A program made the position numbers and the translations under genes. The notes under the pieces were generated by a model. That model was not told the DNA's origin. It saw nothing but the letters and a program-made list of their open reading frames with translations, and did no database searches. Positions 11,334-26,300 of a stretch of DNA of 64,000 nt are shown here, one piece after another. Each line of letters starts with the position of its first letter. Within the stretch, counting starts at the first letter, position 1. The DNA comes from Rhyacichthys aspro (Eukaryota > Chordata > Actinopteri > Gobiiformes > Rhyacichthyidae): NCBI GenBank assembly GCA_036850595.1, contig CM072151.1:17337307-17401306 (forward strand). Direction: 5' to 3'.

Positions 11334-14300
11334 GTACAGTCTGATTTTTTCTTGGGTCTCTTGATTGTGTAAACATAGCACAAAAAATGTGTCACAAATG
11401 ATCTCATTACTGATGGTTTACAAATCATCTTCACTAATTAGCCATAGTCAGGGACTAAAATCTATTACTATAATATCTAGTTACTATTTATAAATATTAG
11501 CTGATACATTTAAAATAATTTCCTGAAACATAATTTTTGAATGATTTTTTTTTTTTTTAAATATCCCAGGAACATGATGTTTTTTCATAGCAGAAACTAG
11601 TGTGATAGATGCTGAGCAGAGTTAGTCTGGCTGATCCAGATAAAGCTGACTGAGGTGAAGTTGGTCTGAAGGTGACAGAGTTGTGTGTTGACAGGCCATG
11701 CACCTGGTTTGTGGTGGGGACTTCCACTCTGTATAAGCAGGTCTGTTTGTCAATACCTGTGTCACATGAGGCAGGACCTTAACAGCTTTGAGCCAGTTCC
11801 CCATGAAACTAAAAATACACTCCTCTCTTGTTTCCAGATCTGTCAGCCTCACAGCTCAGTCAACACTCTTGTGTTTACTAAAGAGCCATACCCGGACTAA
11901 TTATCATCTCTCAATCTATTTGGATTTTTCTTGTTTTTTGGAGATGCACTTTTAGCCTTGCAGTTCATTTTATTTTCTAAAATCCTCTGCAACAATATAT
12001 TGGACGCATATTGGGTGTATTGTATTTCAATCAATACTTGCTTTAAAATTCTCGATTTTTGGACTTGCAACAACAGTATATATCAAATATCAGTCTAAAG
12101 ACAATTGTTTTCATCACAAGTGAATACATTTACTCTCTGCAGCTTCTGCAGTGGCAATGTGCTTCGCAGTTTGGTAGCTTTGCTTTATCTGCTGCTGTCT
12201 AATGCAGGTTTGAATCGTGTTTGTGAGTTTCGGTAATCGGAGCATATAACGATCCAGGAGCTGTATCCTTCCCATTGGGCTGTGAAGGGCCTCTCCTGTG
12301 CCTGTATAAATAGTCCACAGGCCAACAGGAGCCAGGCACAGGAATGCAGTCAATGTAATGACAAGGCGTTTTCAGTCACTTGGCTCAATATCTCCCTACA
12401 CCTTCTTGGGGAACATGAAGGTAGTATGTAGCATGTTTAACCTCAGGGAAACAGGAGAGGCCAGACTCTGTGGCGGTGCTGGCTTTATATAACACGTGAA
12501 ATAAACAGGGAACTAATAAAAGTCAGGTAGTCAGGTGGAGGGCGTGAGGTCAGGGTTTTCTAAATGACTTGTTTACTTTATAACTGTTAAAATTGTGAAT
12601 GGAATAACACGAGCATCTCCCAGCCATTTTAGTTTTTGCAGTTTTTTATGCTTTTTGGTGCTGCTTCTTTGAATAATACAACTCTGTGTAGTTTATAGTT
12701 GAAAAGTAAGACAGCTCCCATTTGTGAACACTAGATGGCAGCATATTCTCTTCTATCCTATGTATTGTGTAGCGTTAGTTAGTCTACCAGTACACATTAT
12801 TAGTACACTTTTTGTAAGGACATAAAATGTGAAAGAAATGTGCAATATTCTTTCATTCTCAAGATATATTTAGATTTTTTTTTAGAGGTTTTAGGCGTTT
12901 TTAGTACAGATGAAGAAGTAAAAAAAAAAAAGTTGCACATGAACATTACTTATACATTTAAATCACAGCAGTACTTTTTTTTTTTGAGGCATAAACATCA
13001 TTCAGACTAAAACAGCTGTTAACAACAGGAGTGAAGAAAGGGCAACTGGACATGAAAAATGAAAAACAAGTACGATTAGAAAGTATGTTTTATAGATTTT
13101 ATATTTTGTGGCCACCAAAATTTTTCTTGACATATTCGACAGGCCCCGGTTTGGAGGATTTTATTAAATCATATAATCCAATATTTTTCCAAAGCACACA
13201 AAGAGGGCACTGAAATCTCCAAGACTGTTTTTTACTAACAACACATTCAAGCTGTTTATTTACTTACGAATACTGTGTAACTTCAATTCCATTCAATTAT
13301 TATTGATTCAAACTTGTTCCATTGTACAGTCTTATGGCAGTCTGGAAGAAGGAGTTCTTGTAGTGTTCCGTCCTGTAGTTCACTGATCTCAGACGTCAAC
13401 TGGCTGCTCTCTGTTCTTCAAAAGCCCAATGCAGGGGATGGTCCATGTTGTTCAGTATAGACCCTATAAATGAACCAAGCCTCTCTATTAGATTTTCAAG
13501 GTGCCACCAACAGACTGCTGCAGAAAAAACAGAATTGCCTCGGCCTTTCCTTTAAAGTACATCTGTATTTATGAACCAGTCCAGCTTGTTGTCACACTTT
13601 GAATATGGGTCGTATCTTGTATTGTCCCTAAGTAGCGTGTATCGCACATCAATGTAAAAATGTCAATATTACCCCCTGTTAAACACATTGTGACATTCCA
13701 CCACTGCTGTTTTTATCCCAGCGTATGAAAGCTCTCAGATGATGTTTGCACATTCCGGCACCACATTCATCTTTTAATTTCACAAATGTTGAATTAAAAG
13801 GCACGTTTTCTGCTTTGGTGCTCATTTTCCCACCAGCAGGTCTTTTGAAGCGGGTGCCAGTTAGAGCAGGTGATGCACCGGCTCACCTTCTCTGTTCATT
13901 CACAATAATAACGAGCTGGGCATGAGCGAGTAGAAGTGGCATTCCTGGTGTTTTAGGGCGGCAGGGCGCGGTCTTCTGTGGTCAGGGCCAATTTGTCTCA
14001 GTCCGCGAGTCTTACATTGCTGAACGCTTGCTTTTCTCAAGACCTCATACGTTTTCTATCCAGTGTTTTATGCATAGTTTTTGAGTATAATTATGCATTT
14101 CGGGTAATGGGTTGATGTGTGAGTGTGTGTTTTAACTGTGTTGGATCTAATTTGTGCATTTCTTCAGGCTGAGGTCATTTCTGGCTGAGGGAGCTGAGGT
14201 TAGCCGTTGGCATGAGGCAAATGGGAATGTGTGTAAAGAGCGTACAGTGCTTTTATGTGTTCCTTGTTGTTGAAGAGATCACAAATAAATATGGCTGTCT

Positions 14301-17300
14301 GTGGGAGGTCTGAACAACACCCAACGCGCCGCTGTTGCCTGATGAGTGATTTCCAACGCACTACAAGTCAGACAGAGAAAATCCATTTCCAATTGTGGCG
14401 TGCTCAACGTGTTATTTTAGGCGTTTTCTTCGATGCTCTTCCATGTCATTACCCTAACTGCCTGCTGCACAAACCGGGGCAGCTCAGAACTTGACTGAAT
14501 TAAAAAAAAAAGTGAGCAGCCTGGGGTTCTTCATTTTAAACACGCTGCACAAAACCACACAGGAAATTTCAAGAAGATGAGAGACGGCCGAGTTTTTCTC
14601 TACAGAGAAATCTCTGCAACACCGTGACTCCAAAAGCAACATTCCAGCGAGTGGCGGCGGAATTTGTTCTCAAATATATGATCCTTGTTTAAATTTAAAC
14701 GTCAGTATGAGCTAATATTGACCACTGAAGACGCAGACAGTACCCACACAGTACTGCTGCTGGAGGACATTTGAACTGGACCAGGCCGATGTTAAAATTC
14801 CAAAGGATTTAAAAGGTTTTGTTACACAAGACATGGTTCCGTCCTGTGCTCTGAACCATTTAATGACTTTGGAATATTGTAGTAAGACATAAGTTTTTTC
14901 ATTGGTCAGATTGAAGACAGCTGTTTTCAAATTAGGTCACTTATAGAGTAGTTTCTTGTAAGTGTTGGTAAATCCAGTCTTCTATATTGTATAAGACTGG
15001 TCAAGACAAAAATCAAGATGATGAGTTTAGGGTTAGGTTTTTACGGCAGCCTTTTATTTTTAGCCTTCTGCATCATCTACAGTTTGGCACAGGTAAAGGG
15101 AAAGATGTGAGTAATTTCTGCAGTAGATAATGTAGCGAGCAGCTCGGTAGCCCTTCCTCCCACACTGTTGTATAAAAGAGCGCCGGTATGAGGTCATAGC
15201 AGGTGACCCACCGCTGACTCATGACGTCGTCTCGCTGTAATGCTCGCTGCTTGGACTGTTGCAGGAAAAGCCATAATTTTCAGTTTCCCCCTCATGGGCT
15301 CATTTGATCTCTGCAGGAGGAGTGTAGAAGGAAAACGCTCTGGGATTTTTTTAATACCTGCTTCTCTAAAAATGTTGCCAAGATGATGTCATATCATATT
15401 TATGCCTGGGATAATGAGAGTCTGGACTAAATGTGTGCTTAAATGAGATGGGCTTAACATTCCTGGAAGCTGAAAACATTTAGGAAGACTTTAACCGCAG
15501 AGAAATTTGACATGTCAGTGTGAAAAAGTCAGTTTGACGTATTATTTCATCATTTTTGCGTTGAACTAACTAGACTTTCTCAGGGACAAGCGTCAGTGCA
15601 AACCTCGGCGCTGTGTTAATGGATGTGGTGACGAATGGAGCTGTCCTGTCTAAGGCTCGGCGGTGACCTTTGACCCTCCGCTGGACTAGAGACACAGTGT
15701 GAAGTTCCGCTTAACAAGGCGAAACGTTCTCTGTTCATCCTTCAGCAGTGAAGTCGAGCAGTGTCTGACACTGACCCCTGAGCACTCAGTTTCACAACTG
15801 AGTCTCTCTAGACATGCACCATCAACAGCACAGGAAAGGAAAGGGACATGATGATTTATTTTCTTATGTAGTTCATGCATTTTAGAGGCTAGGAACAATA
15901 TATCAATAGTTATGGACTTTGGATGTTAAACAATGTCAGGATACATTCATTCATCTTCTTTTACTTAGTCCCATCAGGGGTCACATGCATGTGTTTGGAT
16001 GCTGGAAGGAAGTACCCAAAGATAACCCATATTAATACAGGGAAAACATGCAGTATCAGAATAGAGATACAGATAACTTGATATTTGGTAGAAGGCTGTT
16101 TTTGATTGGAATTGATTTTTGTGAATATGGACAGGCAGCAGTAATGTGTTAAAGAAGAACTTTCTTGGACTTTGTTTAATTTTTGTCAAATTCTGTTATA
16201 TTGGCATTATAATACACTGAATTCGTTTAAAATGGACCATAGAAAGTCACACTGTACCATTTTTGGAGGATTGTCTTGCATTGTTTATTGCTGATGGATC
16301 ATTAAGTGATATTGTGGCAGCACAAAACAGTTAATCTGAACAAACACTGCTTCATTTGTAAAGCACAGTGTGGGAAGTATCAGGAATAGGACTCCAAAAG
16401 GGTCTTGAGATTACATTAAAAGGACCTTTATTAGGGCACTATCTGACACATGACAGACGCATGTAACATAATTTTGTTTGTAGTATGTGTCTACAATAGG
16501 CCAATATAAAAACTGTTAATTCTGATGTTAGTGTCAGTAAAGCAACATTATGTAACTCTTTGCCCTAAAATATGTAAAAGTAAAGCATGTAAATCCTTTG
16601 AATAATAGCCTCAAATTCATTTTGACATCAAACAGGAAAACTAAACACTTTTTAAAGACAAAGGGCACCTGGTTTGACACATACTCCACTGTGCAACTCT
16701 GAGTCAGCAGCAAGCATGAAAACGCCATCAATGCAAACTGGCATTACAGCCTGAAAAGTAAAGAGTCTAAAACTTTGGGCTCATTGTATATGATTAACAA
16801 AATATTGTTAAAACAAACTAGCAGAAATGAAGCTTGAGACTGAGGTTAAAAAAGGAAAGACAGTATTGTGGGAGTCGGCGGGAAAATGAGATTTGTAGCG
16901 GGTTATATAAGTGGATCAGTGACAAGTTGAAGAAGTGGAATACCAGATTTAATATGAAGCATGTCTGTTGTGGACAAAGGCAGCAGTCATGCACGGCAGG
17001 AGGACGGTAATCTAAGACAAGTTCAACAGGGAGATGGCCAGAGGACACTCCATAAATCTTTGCTCCGGACTGAAGCTTTTCTCCCACACACAGGGTCAGC
17101 GGTGCCGTTTGACCTCATCTGTAAACACACTACACTCCATCAAGGCTAGCATGAAAAACTATTAGCGGCTTTACAATGGCCCTCACAAATGTTCTCTTCT
17201 AATGTTGCACCAAACCACTTTGACCATAGACACTTTATTATGTAAGGACAGAGTAATCCCACCTTCCCATGCCATTTGGAGCCAGCTGAAAAGTTTGGAT

Positions 17301-20300
17301 CCATAACAATGTCCTGTGATTGGTTTCCATCAAGAATCAAGCTTGTTTGCTGTCAGACGGTATACACAGCTTATGCTTGGATGATTTCTTGTCACTGTGG
17401 AGTAAAATTATCCTTGTGAGTCATGTGGACTTCAGTGTCTGCTCCACAGCTGCGTTGTGAACAGTAAGCAGCAGCCCACATTCCTCCGTTCACCTGTTAA
17501 ACAACTCTGTGCTATTGCCCGTGCTCAGTAAGCCACAGCCATTAGATTCAGCTTACATTAATCTGCCTTTTGATGAGATATTTTTGGGCCATTATTCTCC
17601 TCGCTCTTCGGATTCCTGCGCCTGCTGCCAAACAGCTTGTGTTTGATGTCCGGCCCGATCCAATTATGCATATATGACATTAATGAAGTGGAGGAATTTG
17701 GAGAGTGTTAGCAAGTCTTTTCTTTTTTCTCGAGTGATTCCTGCTCTTGTACTGTACGCACTCTTGGCCGAGTCCAGTGCGAAAATCGTCCAGTGCTGAG
17801 ATGCTTGTTTTACGAGCAGACGCAAGGTCAAGTGGGATCTATAAAACGTACCGGAGCTTTGCTTCCCATGTACATGTGACAGGATAACAGCTGCGTGAGC
17901 GTTAAACTGTCTTACGCACAAACTGGAGATATGCATCTTTGTTCGCTGGGAGCTCTGTGTTTGTCTTTTGTTTATCTTTCCAAATATCCACCCATTTCCC
18001 CAAAAGTACAGACCTAAGATCAGTGGTATCATGGGGATTTGCAAGAGGAAAAAGGGGGAGACAACGAGATGAGGATGAACTATGCTGGCTCATGTGTCTG
18101 TTCAGAGCTTTGATCTCAGGCAATAAATTTATACTGAGGAGGAGAGGACACAGAGTTCAGATAGACAAGAAAACTGGAGCAATAAACATTGATCTCATTC
18201 ATATAAACCTTTTCTATTAAGTCAGAAGTAGTTGCCATGTTAGGGAAAATGTCAGGTCGCAAATGTAGGTTGCTATGGAAAGTACCACAAAACTAATGTA
18301 CTGATTCTTATGCTTCTAAAGGAAACTTTGAGAGCATGTCTTCCAGTTGTAGGCAAGCACTGTTATGTACGGCTGCACAATGTGAGGAAAACATATCTTT
18401 TGAACATGCAATGGATTTTGTGATGACAATTTATTCGACATGCTAAGTGTGTGTGGCAATGCAATTAGGCCTGCACTTTGTATTACAAATTTACATAAAT
18501 CCTTTGTTTGTCAAAATTATTGGCAGGTCAAAAGAAGTCCAATCGGTTCAGCGGTGTAACCACAACAAGTTATTCTACAGACTGGATTTCTTCACATATA
18601 TTCATATATTCTAAAATATTGTAACCAAGAGCAAGTTGAGTTTTCATCACATTATGCAGCAACATTACTGCATAAGATTTGTTTTTCTAATAGCTCCTTG
18701 AACTCGAAATTAACATTAACAGTACATTATCACATGTCCTGCAGAAAGATTGTATGTTAAGGTGGCAGCCAACTTAATGGGCCTCAAAATGGTGTCATTT
18801 TCACACTTTTTAAAAATAATTTATAATCCCTAAATATTTGACCTACTAACCTTTCCTACATTTCAAACTTTCCAACAAAAAAGCACTACAATAAGGGTAA
18901 CTCAACACATAGACTGATTTTACACTGATAACATTGTACTTGATATGGCCTATGATGAATTGTAGTGAAGATGATGAGTAGTTGTTGCCAAGGTGACCAC
19001 ATAAACTGTAGAGTCCTGCAAGAAACACATTGTATGCATCATCAATTTCAAGTTAAAGATGTCTTGGTCATATTTATTGCACAATTTAAATTTGCACAGG
19101 CAATAGATTTGGAATATATTTTGCAGCTTTACTCTCAATCGCAGTTTATCATTCCTCATGTTGTTCTTGCATGTTTAACAGAACCAACATATGAACTTCC
19201 ATTTACATACATTCACATGGAGTAGTGTTTCTTTACCTTTTCAAGTCATATGTCTATGTGTATCATGTGCCACTGTGAAGATGTGAAAATATAAAAGAGA
19301 GTGCCCGTGTATTGATGTTGTTGTCCACCCACTCTGAGACTTGGTCTGTCTGTCACATCTTCTGCAGATGTTGTATGTTTGAATGTTTGTGGCAAAGCCG
19401 TGGGTGGCTGGTGGAAGTAAGATCACTTACTATTTACTCATCTGGTTCTACAGAAGAAAATATGCCATATGTGTACAAATCTGAAACTAAAGTCTTCATT
19501 TTTGTTTTCCAATTTCCACATGTAGAAACAAGCCAGTCTGCGCCAGTCAGTTTTGTGCTCTTCTGTCAACAGCACAGAAGCTTCAACACATGATATAGTA
19601 GAAAGTAGCGGTCTGTGTGACTCCATACATATAACCACACATGTGCTAATTGTTATTCCCAGAAGGTTATGATACATACTGTAAGTTTAAAAGAGCGCTG
19701 TGGTTTGTCCCCATCTGTAGTTACTCAGTGGCAGGAAGATTGATCATGGTGGTTAGAAAAGGGCTTAGAAATCTTCAAATTGGTGATATTTACTGTAAAG
19801 GATGTGATGTAAGCGCAGGTGTGAGCACATATTGTACGCAGAAGCCTGTAAAGTATTGATGTTTAGGGAAATGTCCGGTTTAATTCGGCTTTTAACTTCT
19901 GTACAACTACTTCCACCTAAAATCACTGCTGATCTAAGCTCAATTAACCCGAACAGACATCTGCTCCTTGTGTGTGACCTCATTCATGTTTTATTCTGCT
20001 CACATGTTTAATTTCAGGCTCTTCTCAATGCTGCTTTTGCTGGTTTCCGGCTGGATTTATTTGACAGTTCAGGAGGATCTATTAGCCTCGCAGTATGACA
20101 TCAGTATGTTTTTGTTAGTGTCATACCGTCTCCTTGGGTCGCCATGACGACCTGCATCTATTTGCGGTTTCAACTGGCCTTTTAATGCCCTCTTAAACAA
20201 TGACATGATGCACAAGTGGGCGTCCAAATGAAGAAGTTTGAGTTCTGGTCTCTAGTTTGTCTCGGTGCACCTGTTTTTAAATGCTCTGCTGGTGTAATCT

Positions 20301-23300
20301 CCTGATATTGTTGACTCATGAGTTGGAAAGCTTTTGCCATCTGCTTTTTCACTGAAGAGGAGTGATCAGACGAGTCACTTAGTAATTAACATCCAGTAAA
20401 AGGGCTTCCTCTTTTATTTTATAGTCACTTAGGGGAAGAACAATGCTTTTCATGTTGCCATCGCTACAAATCCTTATCCGAGCTTGAGCACTCACTATTT
20501 GGATGAAGTCACCAAAAGTTGGGCTCAGGTAAACAACTGAGGTTACTTTGAAATTAGGAGGACTCAGAGATCTCATAGTGTCCAATGGCTAATATCAAAT
20601 AGTACCTTATAAATCAATCATCCGCCTTTGGTGTGGAAGAATGGGAGTTTGAATCCACCTGGGGGCAACTCCAGCCATGGACTCAGTCTGTGCTGGTCCA
20701 GGGCATCCGGTGTGAAAAACTATTGCCAAGCTACTCATGTAAACTACTTGTTGTGGCGACCCCCGAATGGAGATAAGCCGAAAGGCACTTCTTCTTCTCT
20801 TATAACATACTAGACGAAAGAGGCAATGGTGACCAATTGTTTCCCAGATATAAAGTCTTCACCTATCATAACCTCTCCAGACTTACAGTATGTCTTGAAT
20901 ATAACAGATTTCATTGTCTTCACTGTCAGCTCACTTTTTTGCATGCAACTGTTGACGATTGCAGTTTTTTCATGTTAAAAGACCTTATTAATTATCTATA
21001 ACCTGTTTAACACCTGCTTATAACCAATTTGCAACCAATGAAGTAGCCTTGTAAAGTGTAGAATAATGTATATAATGCTTTAAGCTGCTTAAAAATGGGT
21101 AAATGCTGTGTAAATAATGATTACTGTAATACTGTAATAATAATATAATTTCCTGTTTAAAAGTAGCTTGTAGGGGCAGGTGGCTCACCTGGTGGAGCAC
21201 GTACCTGGGAGACCTGGGTTCAATTCCTGCTCGGATAATTTGCCCGGTGTCACTCCCCTCTCTCTCACCCTGTTTCCTGTCTGTCGACTATCCTATCAAA
21301 TAAAGGCAAAAAAGGCAAAAAAACAAAACAAAACTAATCAACTACTATAAGTAAATGTATTTGTTTCACTAAGTCTACTTGTACAAATACATTTCACTCA
21401 AAAAGTCACTTATAATGTAATAGACCTGGCCTAAATGTCACATAAGTGAACAAATGTCTATGTGTACACCCCAGGGCACAAACCCTCGTCTACAGTCTCA
21501 GACACAAGTGGACAAGACCATTCTTGAAACAAGGGTCCACAAATAATCCCACCTGCCACATCTCAGCGGTCAGCTTTGGGCTCTCCAGTTACCAAAATAT
21601 CCCCCTTGTGTTCGAGCCTGAATGGAGCTCCCGCAGAGAACTAAAAGCCAAAACACACTAAAGCCTCTCATTATGCCCTGCCATCAGCTTTGGTCACAGG
21701 CAAACCTCAAATAATAGATTTATATGCTGACTTAGCCGAATGTACACTCCAACTTCGAATGTGCGCGAAGCATAAGCAGGCCCAGTGGCCGCAGCCATCT
21801 GTCCAGTCCATGCCAGGTGCTACCAACTCAAAGGGCTCTATTTGGATCCTGACTTATCCCGACTATTTTTGTCCATCCCTAACTGGGGTTTTTTAAGTGT
21901 CCTACTTAGTTCCGCCATGTGAGGTTTATTAATAAGTGTTTGTAGCGCCCACCCTTTGTGTCACGCTGCAATACCCACTGTCATGTTTTATATCCCCTCT
22001 TCCTGCCGTCACAGATCAGGGCACGGGACAGTTTCCATAGCGACAGGCTCATTTGACAGAGGCCAGAATTTGCTGTGGTGTTTTTGATGGTCAGCAGACT
22101 ATGACAGAGAGAGAAACAGCAAAAGCATGGCGTGCAAAGTTTGTGATTTAGTTCGTAACAGCTCATGCATAAATTTTTTTTGTATTTAACCACACATATC
22201 CCATCAAAAAGATTTTCGGACAGACATGGAGACAGCTTGAATAACTTTGTAAATACCTCCAAATCATTATGTGGCAGCCAAATCCAATTTTAATCCATCC
22301 ATTTTCTCATCCCGCAAAACCGTTTTTGTCCATATAAACGAGCTGTATGTATTCTTTTGGCCTCGTGTCCAGTGTGGAATTTGGCTGCTGTGGGCTGCTC
22401 CCGCCCTCTCCGCCTCTCACCCCGGTGTGTGTCTGTCCGTCTGTCTGAGCGTGTGTGACTCAGAGTGGCAATCCTGGTGGGAAGAGTGTCAGAGGCTCAG
22501 TGTGTGTCATTCCGTCAGGACTAGACACTCATTGTGCAAACCTGGATCAGCAGGAAATCTATAGTGACTTGCTTTAATCATAAGAAGCTAACAACTATCT
22601 AGGTAAGTTTTAAGGACAGCCATATTGGACTGTTGTGTCACTATGTGGTTTGGTCAGGTGGTTGTCAACATGTAGTGTGTTATAAAAAGTTCAGACATTC
22701 TTTGTACTGAGCCTAATGATAGTTTTCAGATGGCTTAAATTAGTTGAATTGCTGTGTTGTTTTGGGGCATTATAAAACCGGTATCCTAAATATCACCTGT
22801 TGCATATTAATGAATGGATGAACTATTATATTCTATCATTTGCCTCACGTTTAAACATCTTGATCTAAAGCAGAGCTGTACAATATTTTAGATATTTACT
22901 GTTATCGCAATATCATAAATTTCAACTTATATAACGCTATGGTCTTGGGTCAGGAACTCTTACTCTGCTGTGGGGCATTTAAATATTGCAGGTTATGTTA
23001 TTAGTACAATATTAAATTGTTATTGCATATTTTTCTTAATGTCGAGCAGTCCTAATCTAAAGCTACATGGATTTATGTTTGATGTAACCTGCTGAATGTA
23101 AATTTGTGTATCTTCATGTGTGGTGTGATGCATCTCTGTGTAGCTCAGCTGCTGCCCATGTCTGTCACTGTCTTTCTAAAATACACACCCTTAACTCGCA
23201 GCACTGACAGAACCCTTATACTTAACTCTGTCTATTGAAAAGCTTAAAAACACTAGTTGCAGCAGTAACAGTAGTCTTTAGTGAGATGTTCTCTATCTCT

Positions 23301-26300
23301 GTTGATGGACCGGCCATTTTAACCCTCCCTTCCCTTTTCTTGAAATTCCTCAGAGACAAATAGGCCTACACTTTGTCTCTTCCGCTCAGACCTCTGACTG
23401 TTATGTGCAGCTGTCATTCGTCCAGAATATTCCCCTGACCTCTCACCCCTGAATCGGTGCCACATTAACAGGAATCCATCACTGAATGGGACACTCTTCT
23501 TTGTTAAGTTGATTTATGCATGTTTTCCTTTTTATTTGTGGACCCGTTGCCAAACACTTCAACTATGCTCACAGGAGGCAATATGTCCCACTTATACCAG
23601 ATGACAGCACTCAAAAGTGCTGTAAAAGCTGGCATTTGTAATCTCTCGAGAAGACAGAACTTTTACAATAAAGAAGAATTACATTATTTACATGGCAATA
23701 CTGATATTTCTTAACACTCTGGATTAACCATTTACTTACCATGTTAAAATTAGACAACATGGCCTGCTGTAATGAGAAATGGTTTACTGTGCTCATTAGC
23801 ATTATAACCAACTGTTAGCATAGTTGTTTTAGGTTTAGCTGAACATAGCTTTTGTGGCTAAAGTTTATGCTAACACTGTGAGCCACAAATAATATGTAAA
23901 GTTGGATCAAACAATTATGCTTTAAAAGACAGGCACTATCAGACTAGTTTATACTACTAAACATTATTAATCTTTAAGGGGAAATTAAACTATTACACAT
24001 TTTCAAAGGAAATGAGTCAGACTTCATCTTCCATTGACTGATTAATTGTATAGTCATATTGCAATCGGGAGGGAGTTTATTTGGTGTTTTCTCACTGATC
24101 TCAGACGCCCACTGGCTGCTCTTTGTTCTTCAAAAGCCCAATGCAAGGCATGGTCCATGTTGTTCAGTATAGCATCTGTCCTGTGGTTAATAATTAATAA
24201 ATGTACATTGACCATATTTTTTTAGGTTTAGGTTTAGTATGTCTCTTCTTCAAACGAATATCAAAGCTGTCACAACCTCTGACACTGAAGTGGAACAGAG
24301 TGAATACAGTTACAGTTGCATCATATTTGTCAGTGTTTCTACTGACAAAAGATGACGTCTTTTGTGTCAATGTTTGTGTCTAAGAACCCTAGCAACAGGA
24401 TTTACATAATGTGTTTACAGATTTAATAGGCTATCACATAAGTGTTTATTTTTGGCAGGCTACACTGCTCAAGTCGTTGAAGTTAAACAATGGGATGCTC
24501 TTATCCTAGCCCTATTAGTGTATTATACCATTATGGCAACAATTGTTTAAATGTAGGGCAGGTAAATGGTGCATTAAGTGCAATTATGGAAAAGTACTTT
24601 ATTAAAGTCTGTGGTAAGACTAAATATTTTGTAACTATAGTGAGCTTATACTTTTAGACTTTGACTTATACAGCTTACACTCATTGTTGGTTCCAGTGAG
24701 CACTCATGAGAAAGAAGAAACCCAGCCTGCTTTTCATCTTGGTGCAATTTCTCTGTTGTGGATAATAAAAGCAGAGTTGCTTCCTATAGGGTTTGGGCAG
24801 TTTATTTGCTCCGTTGTAGTTTGTAATTAGGGATAAAGACAGCCTTGATGCTGTGCTTGCTTCTTGTCCAGTTGCACTTAGCTTGACTTCTGTGGTCTAC
24901 ACCCTGGAAGTAGACTTTAGAGAAGGAATAGAGTCAACCATTTTTAGGAAGTGTACACACGTACATCCCTCGACCGTATTATATCACATCCTTTATGACC
25001 TGGTCACTACTGAGTCAAGGTTATTTCTCCTCCATTCCTCTCATCCCTTTTCTCTTTCGTTTGGCTCGTGCTCCGTTTGGGTTTTGCGGTGAAACTGAGC
25101 TTTGCTTCATAAAATTTTCCATCAACAGCAGCAAATAACAACAGGGTTAGCCGAGGAGAGCGAGGCCTTCAGCACGCACTCCGTAGTCCAGGGCAATAGG
25201 CTCTGGTTTGGCTTCTTCGGTGGAATGCGCTTTAGTATCTGAAGTAGGAAGAAGAAGAATCCCCATGAGAACGCTCCTCCTGTCGGGATCTGATGCATCA
25301 TCTGGCCACAATTGTTTCTAATTGCTTTCTCACATGCTATCTTTATACACAGAGCCGGTGACAGGTGGTGTTGATATAGCCAGGTTAGTCAGGAGTTGAG
25401 TGAGGAGTTTTCTCAGCATGTTCTTTTTAGTTATGTTTTATAATGTTATATAAGAGGAAATGGGTGGCAAGAGTACGTTCTGCCAAGAAATGTTCCCTTA
25501 TTGTACTTCCTCTTCAAATGAGCCTATTGATGGTTGAGTTCCTTCTCCTTCTGGACGCTGTGTGACTCGACAAAGTCCAGTTACAATGCACTACATGCAT
25601 TTCAGGCCCACAGCTCCATGTTCAGCACATTCCACTCAAATAAAGAGGGGGATTAAATAAACAGTACCGTCTGTCTCTAAATGAGTTTATGCGGTAATTG
25701 TGCCTAATGATAGATAATTAAGGTTGATTAATAAAGGGTTTTATTGTGGTGCTTGTTAGATATGGTCTGTTCTCCCGAGTTTATGCTTCAGTCAAACCTC
25801 AGAGGACTACGCGCTGGGTTTCATCAAACTGTACCCATTTACATTTCCACTGCGTTGCTCCCACTGTGCACGCGACCTGGTTTTAAATTCAACAAGGGAA
25901 GCCTGGTAAAACTATGAGACGCACCGGGAATGGAAAAGTACTTAAAAACGTTAATAGTAAAACAAAACCTGACTTAAACGTCGGTGTTGAAAGCTGAAAC
26001 ACAACTCTTTATACATATATTATAGTTTAAACTGTTGCTGAGTGGAAGTGCTGTATTTTTTTTAGCTGAGACAGATTCAGGCCAACGTTTGGGAAACATA
26101 TCCCCATATCCCTAACTACACCTCCATCATCATTCCATAGTCATTACTTGAATTATGTCAAGTGTGTCTTCTGTGTGTCTAATTTACAGTGGAGGAATGT
26201 GTATTGTACTGCCCAAATGTAACGCACATCCAACTTTATGCTCAAAAGCGATCCACACAACGGATGAAAGTCAAAAGCAGACCTGAGTTTCCCAGGCAAA

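Noticed and set aside
12305..12313. TATAAATAG with an inverted CCAAT box 35 bases upstream
   Set aside because: No convincing exon or donor follows; in AT-rich sequence such a match is expected by chance.
17664..18044. 126-codon antisense open frame in palld intron 1
   Set aside because: No recognisable family feature and no neighbouring exons.
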